A stretch of DNA of 64,000 bases from NCBI RefSeq assembly GCF_048569485.1, contig NW_027442212.1:1-64000 (forward strand), read 5' to 3'. Source of the DNA: Anomaloglossus baeobatrachus. Taxonomy: Eukaryota; Chordata; Amphibia; Anura; Aromobatidae. The notes beneath the pieces were generated by a model that saw only the letters and a program-made list of their open reading frames with translations, was not told the DNA's origin and searched no databases. A program made the position numbers and the translations under genes. This document shows, in pieces, positions 29,501 through 40,194 of this stretch. Position 1 is the first letter of the stretch, and each line of letters starts with the position of its first letter.

Positions 29501-32500
29501 GAAATGACCACAATTTTCTCCAAAACTATAACAGATGCAAACTTGTCCTGTGTGGTGGAGATGAGATTTGATAAAGTAAGTAAAAATCCAGTAAAAGTTT
29601 CATTTGGCTACTTTGCACTCTCGAGATAATCGTCACCATGTGCCAAATGCAATAAAAAAGGAATCTGAACACATTCGCGCAAAAATGAAATGACCACAAT
29701 TTTCTCCAAAACTATAACAGATGCAAACTTGTCCTGTGTGGTGGAGATGAGATTTGATAAAGTAAGTGGAAATCCAGTAAAAGTTTCATTTGGCTACTTT
29801 GCACTCTCGAGATAATCGTCACCTTGTGCCAAATGCAATAAAAAAGGAATCTGAACACATTCGCGCAAAAATGAAATGACCACAATTTTCTCCAAAACTA
29901 TAACAGATGCAAACTTGTCCTGTGTGGTGGAGATGAGATTTGATAAAGTAAGTGGAAATCCAGTAAAAGTTTCATTTGGCTACTTTGCACTCTCGAGATA
30001 ATCGTCACCATGTGCCAAATGCAATAAAAAAGGAATCTGAACACATTCGCGCAAAAATGAAATGACCACAATTTTCTCCAAAACTATAACAGATGCAAAC
30101 TTGTCCTGTGTGGTGGAGATGAGATTTGATAAAGTGGAAATCCAGTAAAAGTTTCATTTGGCTACTTTGCACTCTCGAGATAATCGTCACCATGTGCCAA
30201 ATGCAATAAAAAAGGAATCTAAACACATTCGCGCAAAAATGAAATGACCACAATTTTCTCCAAAACTATAACAGATGCAAACTTGTCCTGTGTGGTGGAG
30301 ATGAGATTTGATAAAGTAAGTGGAAATCCAGTAAAAGTTTCATTTGGCTACTTTGCACTCTCGAGATAATCGTCACCATGTGCCAAATGCAATATTAAAA
30401 CAGTAATCTGAACACATTCGCGCAAAAATGAAATGACCACAATTTTCTCCAAAACTATAACAGATGCAAACTTGTCCTGTGTGGTGGAGATGAGATTTGA
30501 TAAAGTAAGTGGAAATCCAGTAAAAGTTTCATTTGGCTACTTTGCACTCTCGAGATAATCGTCACCATGTGCCAAATGCAATAAAAAAGGAATCTAAACA
30601 CATTCGCGCAAAAATGAAATGACCACAATTTTCTCCAAAACTATAACAGATGCAAACTTGTCCTGTGTGGTGGAGATGAGATTTGATAAAGTAAGTGGAA
30701 ATCCAGTAAAAGTTTAATTTGGCTACTTTGCACTCTCGAGATAATCGTCACCATGTGCCAAATGCAATAAAAAAGGAATCTGAACACATTCGCGCAAAAA
30801 TGAAATGACCACAATTTTCTCCAAAACTATAACAGATGCAAACTTGTCCTGTGTGGTGGAGATGAGATTTGATAAAGTAAGTGGAAATCCAGTAAAAGTT
30901 TCATTTGGCTACTTTGCACTCTCGAGATAATCGTCACCATGTGCCAAATGCAATAAAAAAGGAATCTGAACACATTCGCGCAAAAATGAAATGACCACAA
31001 TTTTCTCCAAAACTATAACAGATGCAAACTTGTCCTGTGTGGTGGAGATGAGATTTGATAAAGTAAGTGGAAATCCAGTAAAAGTTTCATTTGGCTACTT
31101 TGCACTCTCGAGATAATCGTCACCATGTGCCAAATGCAATATTAAAACAGGAATCTGAACACATTCGCGCAAAAATGAAATGACCACAATTTTCTCCAAA
31201 ACTATAACAGATGCAAACTTGTCCTGTGTGGTGGAGATGAGATTTGATAAAGTAAGTGGAAATCCAGTAAAAGTTTCATTTGGCTACTTTGCACTCTCGA
31301 GATAATCGTCACCATGTGCCAAATGCAATATTAAAACAGGAATCTGAACACATTCGCGCAAAAATGAAATGACCACAATTTTCTCCAAAACTATAACAGA
31401 TGCAAACTTGTCCTGTGTGGTGGAGATGAGATTTGATAAAGTAAGTGGAAATCCAGTAAAAGTTTCATTTGGCTACTTTGCACTCTCGAGATAATCGTCA
31501 CCATGTGCCAAATGCAATAAAAAAGGAATCTGAACACATTCGCGCAAAAATGAAATGACCACAATTTTCTCCAAAACTATAACAGATGCAAACTTGTCCT
31601 GTGTGGTGGAGATGAGATTTGATAAAGTAAGTGGAAATCCAGTAAAAGTTTCATTTGGCTACTTTGCACTCTCGAGATAATCGTCACCATGTGCCAAATG
31701 CAATAAAAAAGGAATCTGAACACATTCGCGCAAAAATGAAATGACCACAATTTTCTCCAAAACTATAACAGATGCAAACTTGTCCTGTGTGGTGGAGATG
31801 AGATTTGATAAAGTAAGTGGAAATCCAGTAAAAGTTTCATTTGGCTACTTTGCACTCTCGAGATAATCGTCACCATGTGCCAAATGCAATAAAAAAGGAA
31901 TCTGAACACATTCGCGCAAAAATGAAATGACCACAATTTTCTCCAAAACTATAACAGATGCAAACTTGTCCTGTGTGGTGGAGATGAGATTTGATAAAGT
32001 AAGTGGAAATCCAGTAAAAGTTTCATTTGGCTACTTTGCACTCTCGAGATAATCGTCACCATGTGCCAAATGCAATATTAAAACAGGAATCTGAACACAT
32101 TCGCGCAAAAATGAAATGACCACAATTTTCTCCAAAACTATAACAGATGCAAACTTGTCCTGGGTGGTGGAGATGAGATTTGATAAAGTAAGTGGAAATC
32201 CAGTAAAAGTTTCATTTGGCTACTTTGCACTCTCGAGATAATCGTCACCATGTGCCAAATGCAAAAAAAAAGGAATCTGAACACATTCGCGCAAAAATGA
32301 AATGACCACAATTTTCTCCAAAACTATAACAGATGCAAACTTGTCCTGTGTGGTGGAGATGAGATTTGATAAAGTAAGTGGAAATCCAGTAAAAGTTTCA
32401 TTTGGCTACTTTGCACTCTCGAGATAATCGTCACCATGTGCCAAATGCAATATTAAAACAGGAATCTGAACACATTCGCGCAAAAATGAAATGACCACAA

Positions 32501-34645
32501 TTTTCTCCAAAACTATAACAGATGCAAACTTGTCCTGTGTGGTGGAGATGAGATTTGATAAAGTAAGTGGAAATCCAGTAAAAGTTTCATTTGGCTACTT
32601 TGCACTCTCGAGATAATCGTCACCATGTGCCAAATGCAACAAAACAGTAATCTGAACACATTCGCGCAAAAATGAAATGACCACAATTTTCTCCAAAACT
32701 ATAACAGATGCAAACTTGTCCTGTGTGGTGGAGATGAGATTTGATAAAGTAAGTGGAAATCCAGTAAAAGTTTCATGTGGCTACTTTGCACTCTCGAGAT
32801 AATCGTCACCATGTGCCAAATGCAATAAAACAGTAATCTGAACACATTCGCGCAAAAATAAAATGACCACAATTTTCTCCAAAACTATAACAGATGCAAA
32901 CTTGTCCTGTGTGGTGGAGATGAGATTTGATAAAGTAAGTGGAAATCCAGTAAAAGTTTCATTTGGCTACTTTGCACTCTCGAGATAATCGTCACCATGT
33001 GCCAAATGCAATAAAAAAGGAATCTGAACACATTCGCGCAAAAATGAAATGACCACAATTTTCTCCAAAACTATAACAGATGCAAACTTGTCCTGTGTGG
33101 TGGAGATGAGATTTGATAAAGTAAGTGGAAATCCAGTAAAAGTTTCATTTGGCTACTTTGCACTCTTGAGATAATCGTCACCATGTGCCAAATGCAATAA
33201 AAAAGGAATCTGAACACATTCGCGCAAAAATGAAATGACCACAATTTTCTCCAAAACTATAACAGATGCAAACTTGTCCTGTGTGGTGGAGATGAGATTT
33301 GATAAAGTAAGTGGAAATCCAGTAAAAGTTTCATTTGGCTACTTTGCACTCTCGAGATAATCGTCACCATGTGCCAAATGCAATATTAAAACAGGAATCT
33401 GAACACATTCGCGCAAAAATGAAATGACCACAATTTTCTCCAAAACTATAACAGATGCAAACTTGTCCTGTGTGGTGGAGATGAGATTTGATAAAGTAAG
33501 TGGAAATCCAGTAAAAGTTTCATTTGGCTACTTTGCACTCTCGAGATAATCGTCACCATGTGCCAAATGCAATATTAAAACAGGAATCTGAACACATTCG
33601 CGCAAAAATGAAATGACCACAATTTTCTCCAAAACTATAACAGATGCAAACTTGTCCTGTGTGGTGGAGATGAGATTTGATAAAGTAAGTGGAAATCCAG
33701 TAAAAGTTTCATTTGGCTACTTTGCACTCTCGAGATAATCGTCACCATGTGCCAAATGCAATAAAAAAGGAATCTGAACACATTTGCGCAAAAATGAAAT
33801 GACCACAATTTTCTCCAAAACTATAACAGATGCAAACTTGTCCTGTGTGGTGGAGATGAGATTTGATAAAGTAAGTGGAAATCCAGTAAAAGTTTCATTT
33901 GGCTACTTTGCACTCTCGAGATAATCGTCACCATGTGCCAAATGCAATATTAAAACAGTAATCTGAACACATTCGCGCAAAAATGAAATGACCACAATTT
34001 TCTCCAAAACTATAACAGATGCAAACTTGTCCTGTGTGGTGGAGATGAGATTTGATAAAGTAAGTGGAAATCCAGTAAAAGTTTCATTAAACTACTTTGC
34101 ACTCTCGAGATAATCGTCACCATGTGCCAAATGCAATAAAAAAGGAATCTGAACACATTCGCGCAAAAATGAAATGACCACAATTTTCTCCAAAACTATA
34201 ACAGATGCAAACTTGTCCTGTGTGGTGGAGATGAGATTTGATAAAGTAAGTGGAAATCCAGTAAAAGTTTCATTTGGCTACTTTGCACTCTCGAGATAAT
34301 CGTCACCATGTGCCAAATGCAATAAAAAAGGAATCTGAACACATTCGCGCAAAAATGAAATGACCACAATTTTCTCCAAAACTATAACAGATGCAAACTT
34401 GTCCTGTGTGGTGGAGATGAGATTTGATAAAGTAAGTGGAAATCCAGTAAAAGTTTCATTTGGCTACTTTGCACTCTCGAGATAATCGTCACCATGTGCC
34501 AAATGCAATAAAAAAGGAATCTGAACACATTCGCGCAAAAATGAAATGACCACAATTTTCTCCAAAACTATAACAGATGCAAACTTGTCCTGTGTGGTGG
34601 AGATGAGATTTGATAAAGTAAGTGGAAATCCAGTAAAAGTTTCAT
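26566..34645 (-). repeat. Satellite array, type 2, inverted block, about 43 monomers
   Basis: The type 2 monomer continues here as its reverse complement, seen from gagataatcgtcaccatg recurring every 186-189 bp between 26634 and 34487. The switch at 26566 is abrupt: the plus monomer stops at gtgacgattat and the minus monomer begins at gagattt. Forms A and B both occur, plus two rare short forms: caacaaaacagtaatctg (27409, 28529, 32639) and caataaaacagtaatctg (28711, 32823). These rare forms were not seen in the plus-strand block. Confidence 0.95.
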
Positions 34646-34761
34646 TTCATTTTTGCGCGAATGTGTTCAGATTACTGTTTTAATATTGCATTTGGCACAT
34701 GGTGACGATTATCTCGAGAGTGCAAAGTAGCCAAATGAAACTTTTACTGGATTTCCACTTA
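34646..34761 (+). repeat. Satellite type 2, partial monomer back in plus orientation
   Basis: After the inverted block the sequence returns to the plus orientation for about 115 bp, from tttttgcgcgaatg to tggatttccactt, and then stops. The return junction lies in tttcattt, a string present in both orientations of the monomer, so it is a microhomology-type breakpoint. About ten bases later Penelope-like sequence begins, so this is the right edge of the satellite block here. Confidence 0.9.
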
Positions 34762-34770
34762 AATGATAAA

Positions 34771-36310
34771 CTGGCTATGTCCTGGATAGCAAACATGTGT
34801 TGAATATTATTTCTCAGATGAAATGGCAAGATAATTTTAGTTGGTTAACTTGTGATGTGCAATCACTGTATACATCCATTCCACATTCTCTTGCCATTTT
34901 AGCGTTGAAAGATTTGCTCAAAAAATATTCTGACTACTCACTTGAATTACAGGACTATTTGATTGACGTAACTGAGTTTTTACTCAAAAACAACTATTTT
35001 ACTTTTTTAAATAAAGGATATATTCAGTTACAGGGATGTTCAATGGGCGCACGGTTTTCCCCCTCTCTAGCAGGCATATTTATGTTTTGGTGGGAAGAAC
35101 AATATATTTTTAATCAGTGCAATCCTTTTTTCTCGGATATAGTATTATATCTGAGATTTATAGATGATGTACTTATTGTATGGCAAAATCCAAACAAAAA
35201 AATTGAGGATTTCATATCATATATTAATAATAATGCCCATAATCTCTTTTTCACTTTTTTTCATGATGTATCAAAAATTAATTTTTTGGATATACAATTC
35301 CATGGGAAGAGTGACAATGGAGAAATTAATTGCAGTCTTTATAGAAAACCCATATCAGGCAACTCATTATTACATGCGGGAAGTTGCCATCCAAAGCATG
35401 TTATAAATAACATCCCTACAGGTGAATATGTCCGTGCTAGGAGATGTTGCAACACCCAAAATGGTTTTGAGGCAGAATGCAGCACTATTGAAAAAAGGTT
35501 TTTGGCAAGAGGGTATAAAATGACAAATCTCCAGAAAGCCAAAACCAAGGCAATCAAAGTGAGTAGGTCACAATATTTGGACATGAATAAAACCAGAGAT
35601 AATCCCCAGAAAGAATTGTCAGTTGTTTTTTCAACAACATACAGTAAAAATTATTATGATGTAATTAAAATTATTAAAAAATATTTACCCATTTTATCTA
35701 CAGATGACACATTACACAAAATCTTAAAAAATGGAGTTAAATTTGTTTCAAAAAGGAACATTACATTGGGATCCATGTTATCACCTAGTGATCATATGAA
35801 TAGGTGCGGTTCCACTAAAAAAAAAACACTGGCAATTGGTTACCCAGCACAGGCGCTTTCAAATGTGGCCACAGATCGTGTGGACTATGCGGTTATATGT
35901 CAAATGTGAAAGAATTTTCTTCATTTACAGATAAAAAAACGTATAAAATAATGTCACTCATAAACTGCAGTTCAGACCATGTGGTTTATTTAATATCGTG
36001 TACTATTTGCCAGTTACAATATATAGGCAGCACTTGTCGTTCTCTCAGAAAGAGGATATCTGAACACATTTATGATGTTAATAATGCCACCACCAGAAAA
36101 TTATCAGGAGCGTCTCAACATTTTCGCGACGCACATGCAGGTAATTTAACAGGCATGAAAGTTAATGCCATTGAAAAAATTCAACTACCTAGAAGGGGTG
36201 GAAATTTGAAAGATATCCTCTTTCAGAGAGAAATAAAATGGATGTTTTTAATGGGCACTAGATTTCCGAAAGGTTTAAATAAAAGAAATGAATTGATGTT
36301 TGCATATTAA
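34771..36310 (+). pseudogene. Truncated Penelope-like ORF2 (RT part plus GIY-YIG endonuclease)
   Basis: Remnant of ORF2 starting just before RT motif A. A 370-codon open frame (34797-35909) carries motif A (CDVQSLYTSIP), motif B (QGCSMGARFSPS), the catalytic motif C (RFIDDVLIVW) and NFLDIQF. A second frame (35897-36310) carries the zinc-binding linker's end and the GIY-YIG nuclease (VVYLISC then YIGST). The two frames are one gene in copy 2; here an A-run near 35817-35826 is two bases longer and shifts the frame. With the N-terminal half missing as well, this copy cannot encode a working protein. The apparent start at 34797 is an internal methionine. Confidence 0.92.
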
Positions 36311-36626
36311 TCTGGCTAAAAAACTAAAAAAACTTTGTATATATATATAAGTGTTATAAGCATTATATGGAGTGATATAACTCAAGGGGTTAATGTTTTT
36401 GTAATTGTCTTGCTCTCTCCTTGCATTTGATCACATGTTTGGGTTCAGCCCTTTTTAAACAGTTCTGTGACTAGATGGTTTAGAGACTGAATAAGAACTG
36501 GATGTTCGAAACGCGTCCTCTCTGACATGGGCTTGACCACCATAGCATGGACTTTTTAATGATAAGAAAATAAAGGAAGTTTTATTTTAAAGAACAAAAT
36601 GCCTGGAGTTTTGTGCTGGTGAAATC
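36311..36626 (+). repeat. Penelope pseudo-LTR or 3' tail, copy 1
   Basis: Non-coding tail after the ORF2 stop. It contains a (TA)n run near 36340, the hammerhead-like motif, a polyadenylation signal aataaa near 36569 and the end caaccaatttcaa. It is repeated after copy 2 at 40195-40526. Because copy 1 lies directly upstream of copy 2, this tail forms the left pseudo-LTR of copy 2, an arrangement characteristic of Penelope-like elements. A promoter role for copy 2 is inference. Confidence 0.8.
36480..36525 (+). ncRNA. Hammerhead-ribozyme-like motif in the tail of Penelope copy 1
   Basis: The order of parts matches a type I hammerhead. Stem I is UUAGAGA (36480-36486) pairing with UCUCUGA (36519-36525). 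Next comes a core box CUGAAUAA, a stem II hairpin GAAC/GUUC with a 5-nt loop, then GAAAC and a minimal stem III CGCGUC. The core departs from CUGANGA by an extra base and lacks G at the catalytic position. Activity is therefore doubtful and the motif may be vestigial. Penelope-like elements are known to carry hammerheads in their pseudo-LTRs, and GAAACGCGUC is typical of them. The same bases recur in copy 2. Confidence 0.6.
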
Positions 36627-36901
36627 CTTCAACCAATTTCAATGCACATGGACTGGCTCTCCAAACCTCTTCTCCGTGCACAGCCCAGGATTACTGGCTT
36701 CCATCACACAGGTGAGCTGGGCAAAAAACCTCTTTCTACCTTCACCTTGAGCTGCTATACCCGTGCTCCCTGTGATTCATGAATAGGAACTGTCAGTAAG
36801 TCAATTATCATTGTTTTGGATCTTTTCAATAAGAGACATTGTATACTTTATATGATGAAATTGCATGACTTATAGTTCCTTATAAAAAATTCTGTCATAA
36901 A
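36627..36901 (+). other. Leader (5' UTR) of Penelope copy 2
   Basis: Non-coding sequence between the copy 1 tail and the ORF1 start. It has no counterpart in copy 1, which is truncated, nor after copy 2. The first ATG in a good context (aaaatgg at 36902) starts ORF1. I see no TATA box or other clear promoter element. Confidence 0.6.
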
Positions 36902-37768
36902 ATGGAAGACCAGATGAATGAAGCTAATAGCAATCAGATTTTTGTTACTTCAGACAGACTACGTATGGAGAGAGCAGCAAAAATGTTTTCATTGAATAAA
37001 CAAGGTACCCCCTTGGAAACGCACACAGAAATGAATCAAATTATGTGGGAATTAGAAAAAGTGATGTCAGCGAGAATTCGTACCTGGTGGGACAGCGAAA
37101 CCTTGCAAGCATATCTTGACAAAAATATGGTTCCCAGGGGACTTCGGCTGAACAAAAGACCCACAGTTGAATTTAATCAAGAATTTGTGGCAAAATGGGA
37201 CACTATCTTATCTGAATGCTCCAAAAGACTTATTCAATTAATTATAGAACAAGAACGAAATAAAATAGGTGTGTTGGAGAATAAAATTAAAGAAATTGAA
37301 GTTTCCCTTGCACAATATTCAGGTCTGGATGCTTATAAGACCACGAAAGACCAGATAAACACTAAAATCATTGCCCTTGAGGATACAATCACTGCATTCA
37401 AAGAAAAAAAGTTTGTTCGTGATTTAAGGGACTATGAGGATAATAAAATCTACAATTGGCATAATTCCAGGAGATTTTTCCAAGCTGGTCCCAGATCCAT
37501 ATTGAAAAATCATAAAAGACGTAACAATTCTACTCGTGTCAATTTTTCTTCTACGGACTTTGAAACGACTGATGTGGACTCTACAGACTATAATACTGAC
37601 ACGTCCGATAATAATTTTGACACCCCATCCACTTCTTCAAGTGTGTCAAAAAACTTGAAAAATCAGCCGTTTTTTCAAAAAAATCGAAAAAAACAAGGAG
37701 GAGCGGCCGCAAACATAGAAAGTCATGTGTACCAACACAATCATTTCACGAGGGGGAAAAGGAAATGA
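36902..37768 (+). CDS. Penelope-like element ORF1 protein, 288 aa
   Basis: A 288-residue protein that I do not match to a catalytic family. Residues about 100-172 are rich in E, K, I and L with heptad-like spacing (EQERNKIGVLENKIKEIEV), suggesting a coiled coil for self-association. A block ending FVRDLRDYEDNKIYNW follows at 171-186. Residues 211-250 are S/T/D-rich and probably disordered. The C-terminus (256-288) is basic and could bind nucleic acid. The start context is aaaATGG. Its stop overlaps the ORF2 start in ATGA, so ORF2 may be translated by termination-reinitiation. By position it resembles the ORF1 chaperone proteins of LINEs, but that role is inference. It is open from end to end. 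Confidence 0.85.
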   Translation: MEDQMNEANSNQIFVTSDRLRMERAAKMFSLNKQGTPLETHTEMNQIMWELEKVMSARIRTWWDSETLQAYLDKNMVPRGLRLNKRPTVEFNQEFVAKWDTILSECSKRLIQLIIEQERNKIGVLENKIKEIEVSLAQYSGLDAYKTTKDQINTKIIALEDTITAFKEKKFVRDLRDYEDNKIYNWHNSRRFFQAGPRSILKNHKRRNNSTRVNFSSTDFETTDVDSTDYNTDTSDNNFDTPSTSSSVSKNLKNQPFFQKNRKKQGGAAANIESHVYQHNHFTRGKRK

Positions 37769-40194
37769 ATATTGATAATAATAATTTTTCTGTTATAAAT
37801 ATGTCGGCATGCATTTTAAACAGCAGTGAAATTAGTGTTTTGAAAAGGGGTTTAAATTTTGTTCCCAACAAGAGGTTTGATCTTTTTAAAACAATACTAG
37901 ATGTTAATAAGTTTATCCGAAAATTAACAGTAAAAAAACACTTCTTTCACGATGAAAATGAGGTTAATGTTCCTAATGTTTCAAATGCATCAGCTGACAT
38001 TTTTTTCTCTCCTATGTCATTTAAAGAACAAATGGCTTTACAAGATTTGCATGATTTGTCAAGTGATAGTGGTGCCGGACCCAATCCACATTGTGTGGTT
38101 TCCCACTTTAATGTTCCTAATCCCAGTTTTTATCCCATACCTTCGAGGTGTGATCAGATGACTGATTTCCAGAACATAGTAGAAAAGGAATTAACTGCTC
38201 TTTCTCATTTACAAGAACCAATGGTTCAAAATTTGTCTAAGACTGAGAAGGATGCGATTATTTCCTTGCAAAAAAACTCTAACATCATAATAAAAAATTC
38301 TGACAAGGGGGGGGCAGTCGTAGTTTTGGATACTGGACTTTATGAAAGGGAGGTATTGACTATGTTACAGGATTGTGATACCTACAGGAGAGTCGATCAT
38401 GACCCCTCTGCAGATATAAAAAAATCCTTGGAAAAAATTCTAGAAGAAGGCTTACATTTGGGTTTAATTGATGAAAAATTGAGAGATTATCTTAATCCAT
38501 CTTATTGTTTAATACCATTATTACATGCCTTACCCAAGTCACATAAAAACCAATTTCCCCCAAAAATGAGACCGATTGTCTCAGGTATAGATTCTTATAC
38601 TGAACATCTAGCAGAGTGGTTGGATAACCACCTTCAATTTCTTCCTAAAATGTCTCCTGGCTATGTCCTGGATAGCAAACATGTGTTGAATATTATTTCT
38701 CAGATGAAATGGCAAGATAATTTTAGTTGGTTAACTTGTGATGTGCAATCACTGTATACATCCATTCCACATTCTCTTGCCATTTTAGCGTTGAAAGATT
38801 TGCTCAAAAAATATTCTGACTACTCACTTGAATTACAGGACTATTTGATTGACGTAACTGAGTTTTTACTCAAAAACAACTATTTTACCTTTTTAAATAA
38901 AGGATATATTCAGTTACAGGGATGTTCAATGGGCGCACGGTTTTCCCCCTCTCTAGCAGGCATATTTATGTTTTGGTGGGAAGAACAATATATTTTTAAT
39001 CAGTGCAATCCTTTTTTCTCGGATATAGTATTATATCTGAGATTTATAGATGATGTACTTATTGTATGGCAAAATCCAAACAAAAAAATTGAGGATTTCA
39101 TATCATATATTAATAATAATGCCCATAATCTCTTTTTCAGTTTTTTTCATGATGTATCAAAAATTAATTTTTTGGATATACAATTCCATGGGAAGAGTGA
39201 CAATGGAGAAATTAATTGCAGTCTTTATAGAAAACCCATATCAGGCAACTCATTATTACATGCGGGAAGTTGCCATCCAAAGCATGTTATAAATAACATC
39301 CCTACAGGTGAATATGTCCGTGCTAGGAGATGTTGCAACACCCAAAATGGTTTTGAGGCAGAATGCAGCACTATTGAAAAAAGGTTTTTGGCAAGAGGGT
39401 ATAAAATGACAAATCTCCAGAAAGCCAAAACCAAGGCAATCAAAGTGAGTAGGTCACAATATTTGGACATGAATAAAACCAGAGATAATCCCCAGAAAGA
39501 ATTGTCAGTTGTTTTTTCAACAGCATACAGTAAAAATTATTATGATGTAATTAAAATTATTAAAAAATATTTACCCATTTTATCTACAGATGACACATTA
39601 CACAAAATCTTAAAAAATGGAGTTAAATTTGTTTCAAAAAGGAACATTACATTGGGATCCATGTTATCACCTAGTGATCATATGAATAGGTGCGGTTCCA
39701 CTAAAAAAAACACTGGCAATTGGTTACCCAGCACAGGCTCTTTCAAATGTGGCCACAGATCGTGTGGACTATGCGGTTATATGTCAAATGTGAAAGAATT
39801 TTCTTCATTTACAGATAAAAAAACGTATAAAATAATGTCACTCATAAACTGCAGTTCAGACCATGTGGTTTATTTAATATCGTGTACTATTTGCCAGTTA
39901 CAATATATAGGCAGCACTTGTCGTTCTCTCAGAAAGAGGATATCTGAACACATTTATGATGTTAATAATGCCACCACCAGAAAATTATCAGGAGCGTCTC
40001 AACATTTTCGCGACGCACATGCAGGTAATTTAACAGGCATGAAAGTTAATGCCATTGAAAAAATTCAACTACCTAGAAGGGGTGGAAATTTGAAAGATAT
40101 CCTCTTTCAGAGAGAAATAAAATGGATGTTTTTAATGGGCACTAGATTTCCGAAAGGTTTAAATAAAAGAAATGAATTGATGTTTGCATATTAA
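37765..40194 (+). CDS. Penelope-like ORF2: reverse transcriptase with C-terminal GIY-YIG endonuclease, 809 aa
   Basis: Copies element RNA into DNA at a nicked target in the nucleus. The N-terminal part has the conserved GLNFVP block (about residues 29-34). RT motifs follow: NSDKGGAVVVLD (near 180-190), LPKSHKN and PKMRPIVSG (near 255-275), motif A with D326 (TCDVQSLYTSIP), motif B at 385-396 (QGCSMGARFSPS), motif C with D429 and D430 (RFIDDVLIVW) and motif D NFLDIQF. A cysteine/histidine linker (FKCGHRSCGLCGY, near 660-672) precedes the GIY-YIG nuclease: VVYLISC with Y703, YIGST with Y714, catalytic-type R720 and EH at 728-729. The C-terminus reads FPKGLN. All key residues seem present and the frame is open, so the protein may be functional. 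The start overlaps the ORF1 stop. Confidence 0.93.
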   Translation: MNIDNNNFSVINMSACILNSSEISVLKRGLNFVPNKRFDLFKTILDVNKFIRKLTVKKHFFHDENEVNVPNVSNASADIFFSPMSFKEQMALQDLHDLSSDSGAGPNPHCVVSHFNVPNPSFYPIPSRCDQMTDFQNIVEKELTALSHLQEPMVQNLSKTEKDAIISLQKNSNIIIKNSDKGGAVVVLDTGLYEREVLTMLQDCDTYRRVDHDPSADIKKSLEKILEEGLHLGLIDEKLRDYLNPSYCLIPLLHALPKSHKNQFPPKMRPIVSGIDSYTEHLAEWLDNHLQFLPKMSPGYVLDSKHVLNIISQMKWQDNFSWLTCDVQSLYTSIPHSLAILALKDLLKKYSDYSLELQDYLIDVTEFLLKNNYFTFLNKGYIQLQGCSMGARFSPSLAGIFMFWWEEQYIFNQCNPFFSDIVLYLRFIDDVLIVWQNPNKKIEDFISYINNNAHNLFFSFFHDVSKINFLDIQFHGKSDNGEINCSLYRKPISGNSLLHAGSCHPKHVINNIPTGEYVRARRCCNTQNGFEAECSTIEKRFLARGYKMTNLQKAKTKAIKVSRSQYLDMNKTRDNPQKELSVVFSTAYSKNYYDVIKIIKKYLPILSTDDTLHKILKNGVKFVSKRNITLGSMLSPSDHMNRCGSTKKNTGNWLPSTGSFKCGHRSCGLCGYMSNVKEFSSFTDKKTYKIMSLINCSSDHVVYLISCTICQLQYIGSTCRSLRKRISEHIYDVNNATTRKLSGASQHFRDAHAGNLTGMKVNAIEKIQLPRRGGNLKDILFQREIKWMFLMGTRFPKGLNKRNELMFAY

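Larger units (their letters stand above)
34771..36626 (+). mobile_element. Penelope-like element, copy 1, 5'-truncated
   Basis: From ctggctatgtcctgg at 34771 to caaccaatttcaa near 36626 this matches 38657-40526 of copy 2 almost base for base. I noticed fewer than ten differences, so the two are near 99 percent identical or better. All sequence upstream of the middle of the reverse transcriptase is missing. That is typical 5' truncation of a target-primed retroelement. The left end abuts satellite DNA and the right end joins copy 2 directly. The element is a non-LTR-type retroelement whose reverse transcriptase is related to telomerase. Confidence 0.93.

Noticed and set aside
13589-30253. Many open frames of 60-111 codons across the satellite (for example 15872-16207, 18048-18338, 30005-30253)
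   Set aside because: They repeat the same translated monomer and start and stop with monomer indels. They are by-products of tandem DNA.
1-34761. Possible CRISPR-like array
   Set aside because: Whole 187-bp units are repeated with no unique spacers, and the context is eukaryotic.
1-34761. Hammerhead ribozyme or CENP-B box within the satellite monomer
   Set aside because: Some newt satellites carry hammerheads, but no CUGANGA core with a matching GAAA arrangement was found on either strand. No good match to the CENP-B box was seen.
34797-35909. 370-codon frame as an independent gene
   Set aside because: It is the 5'-truncated ORF2 of Penelope copy 1; its methionine is internal.
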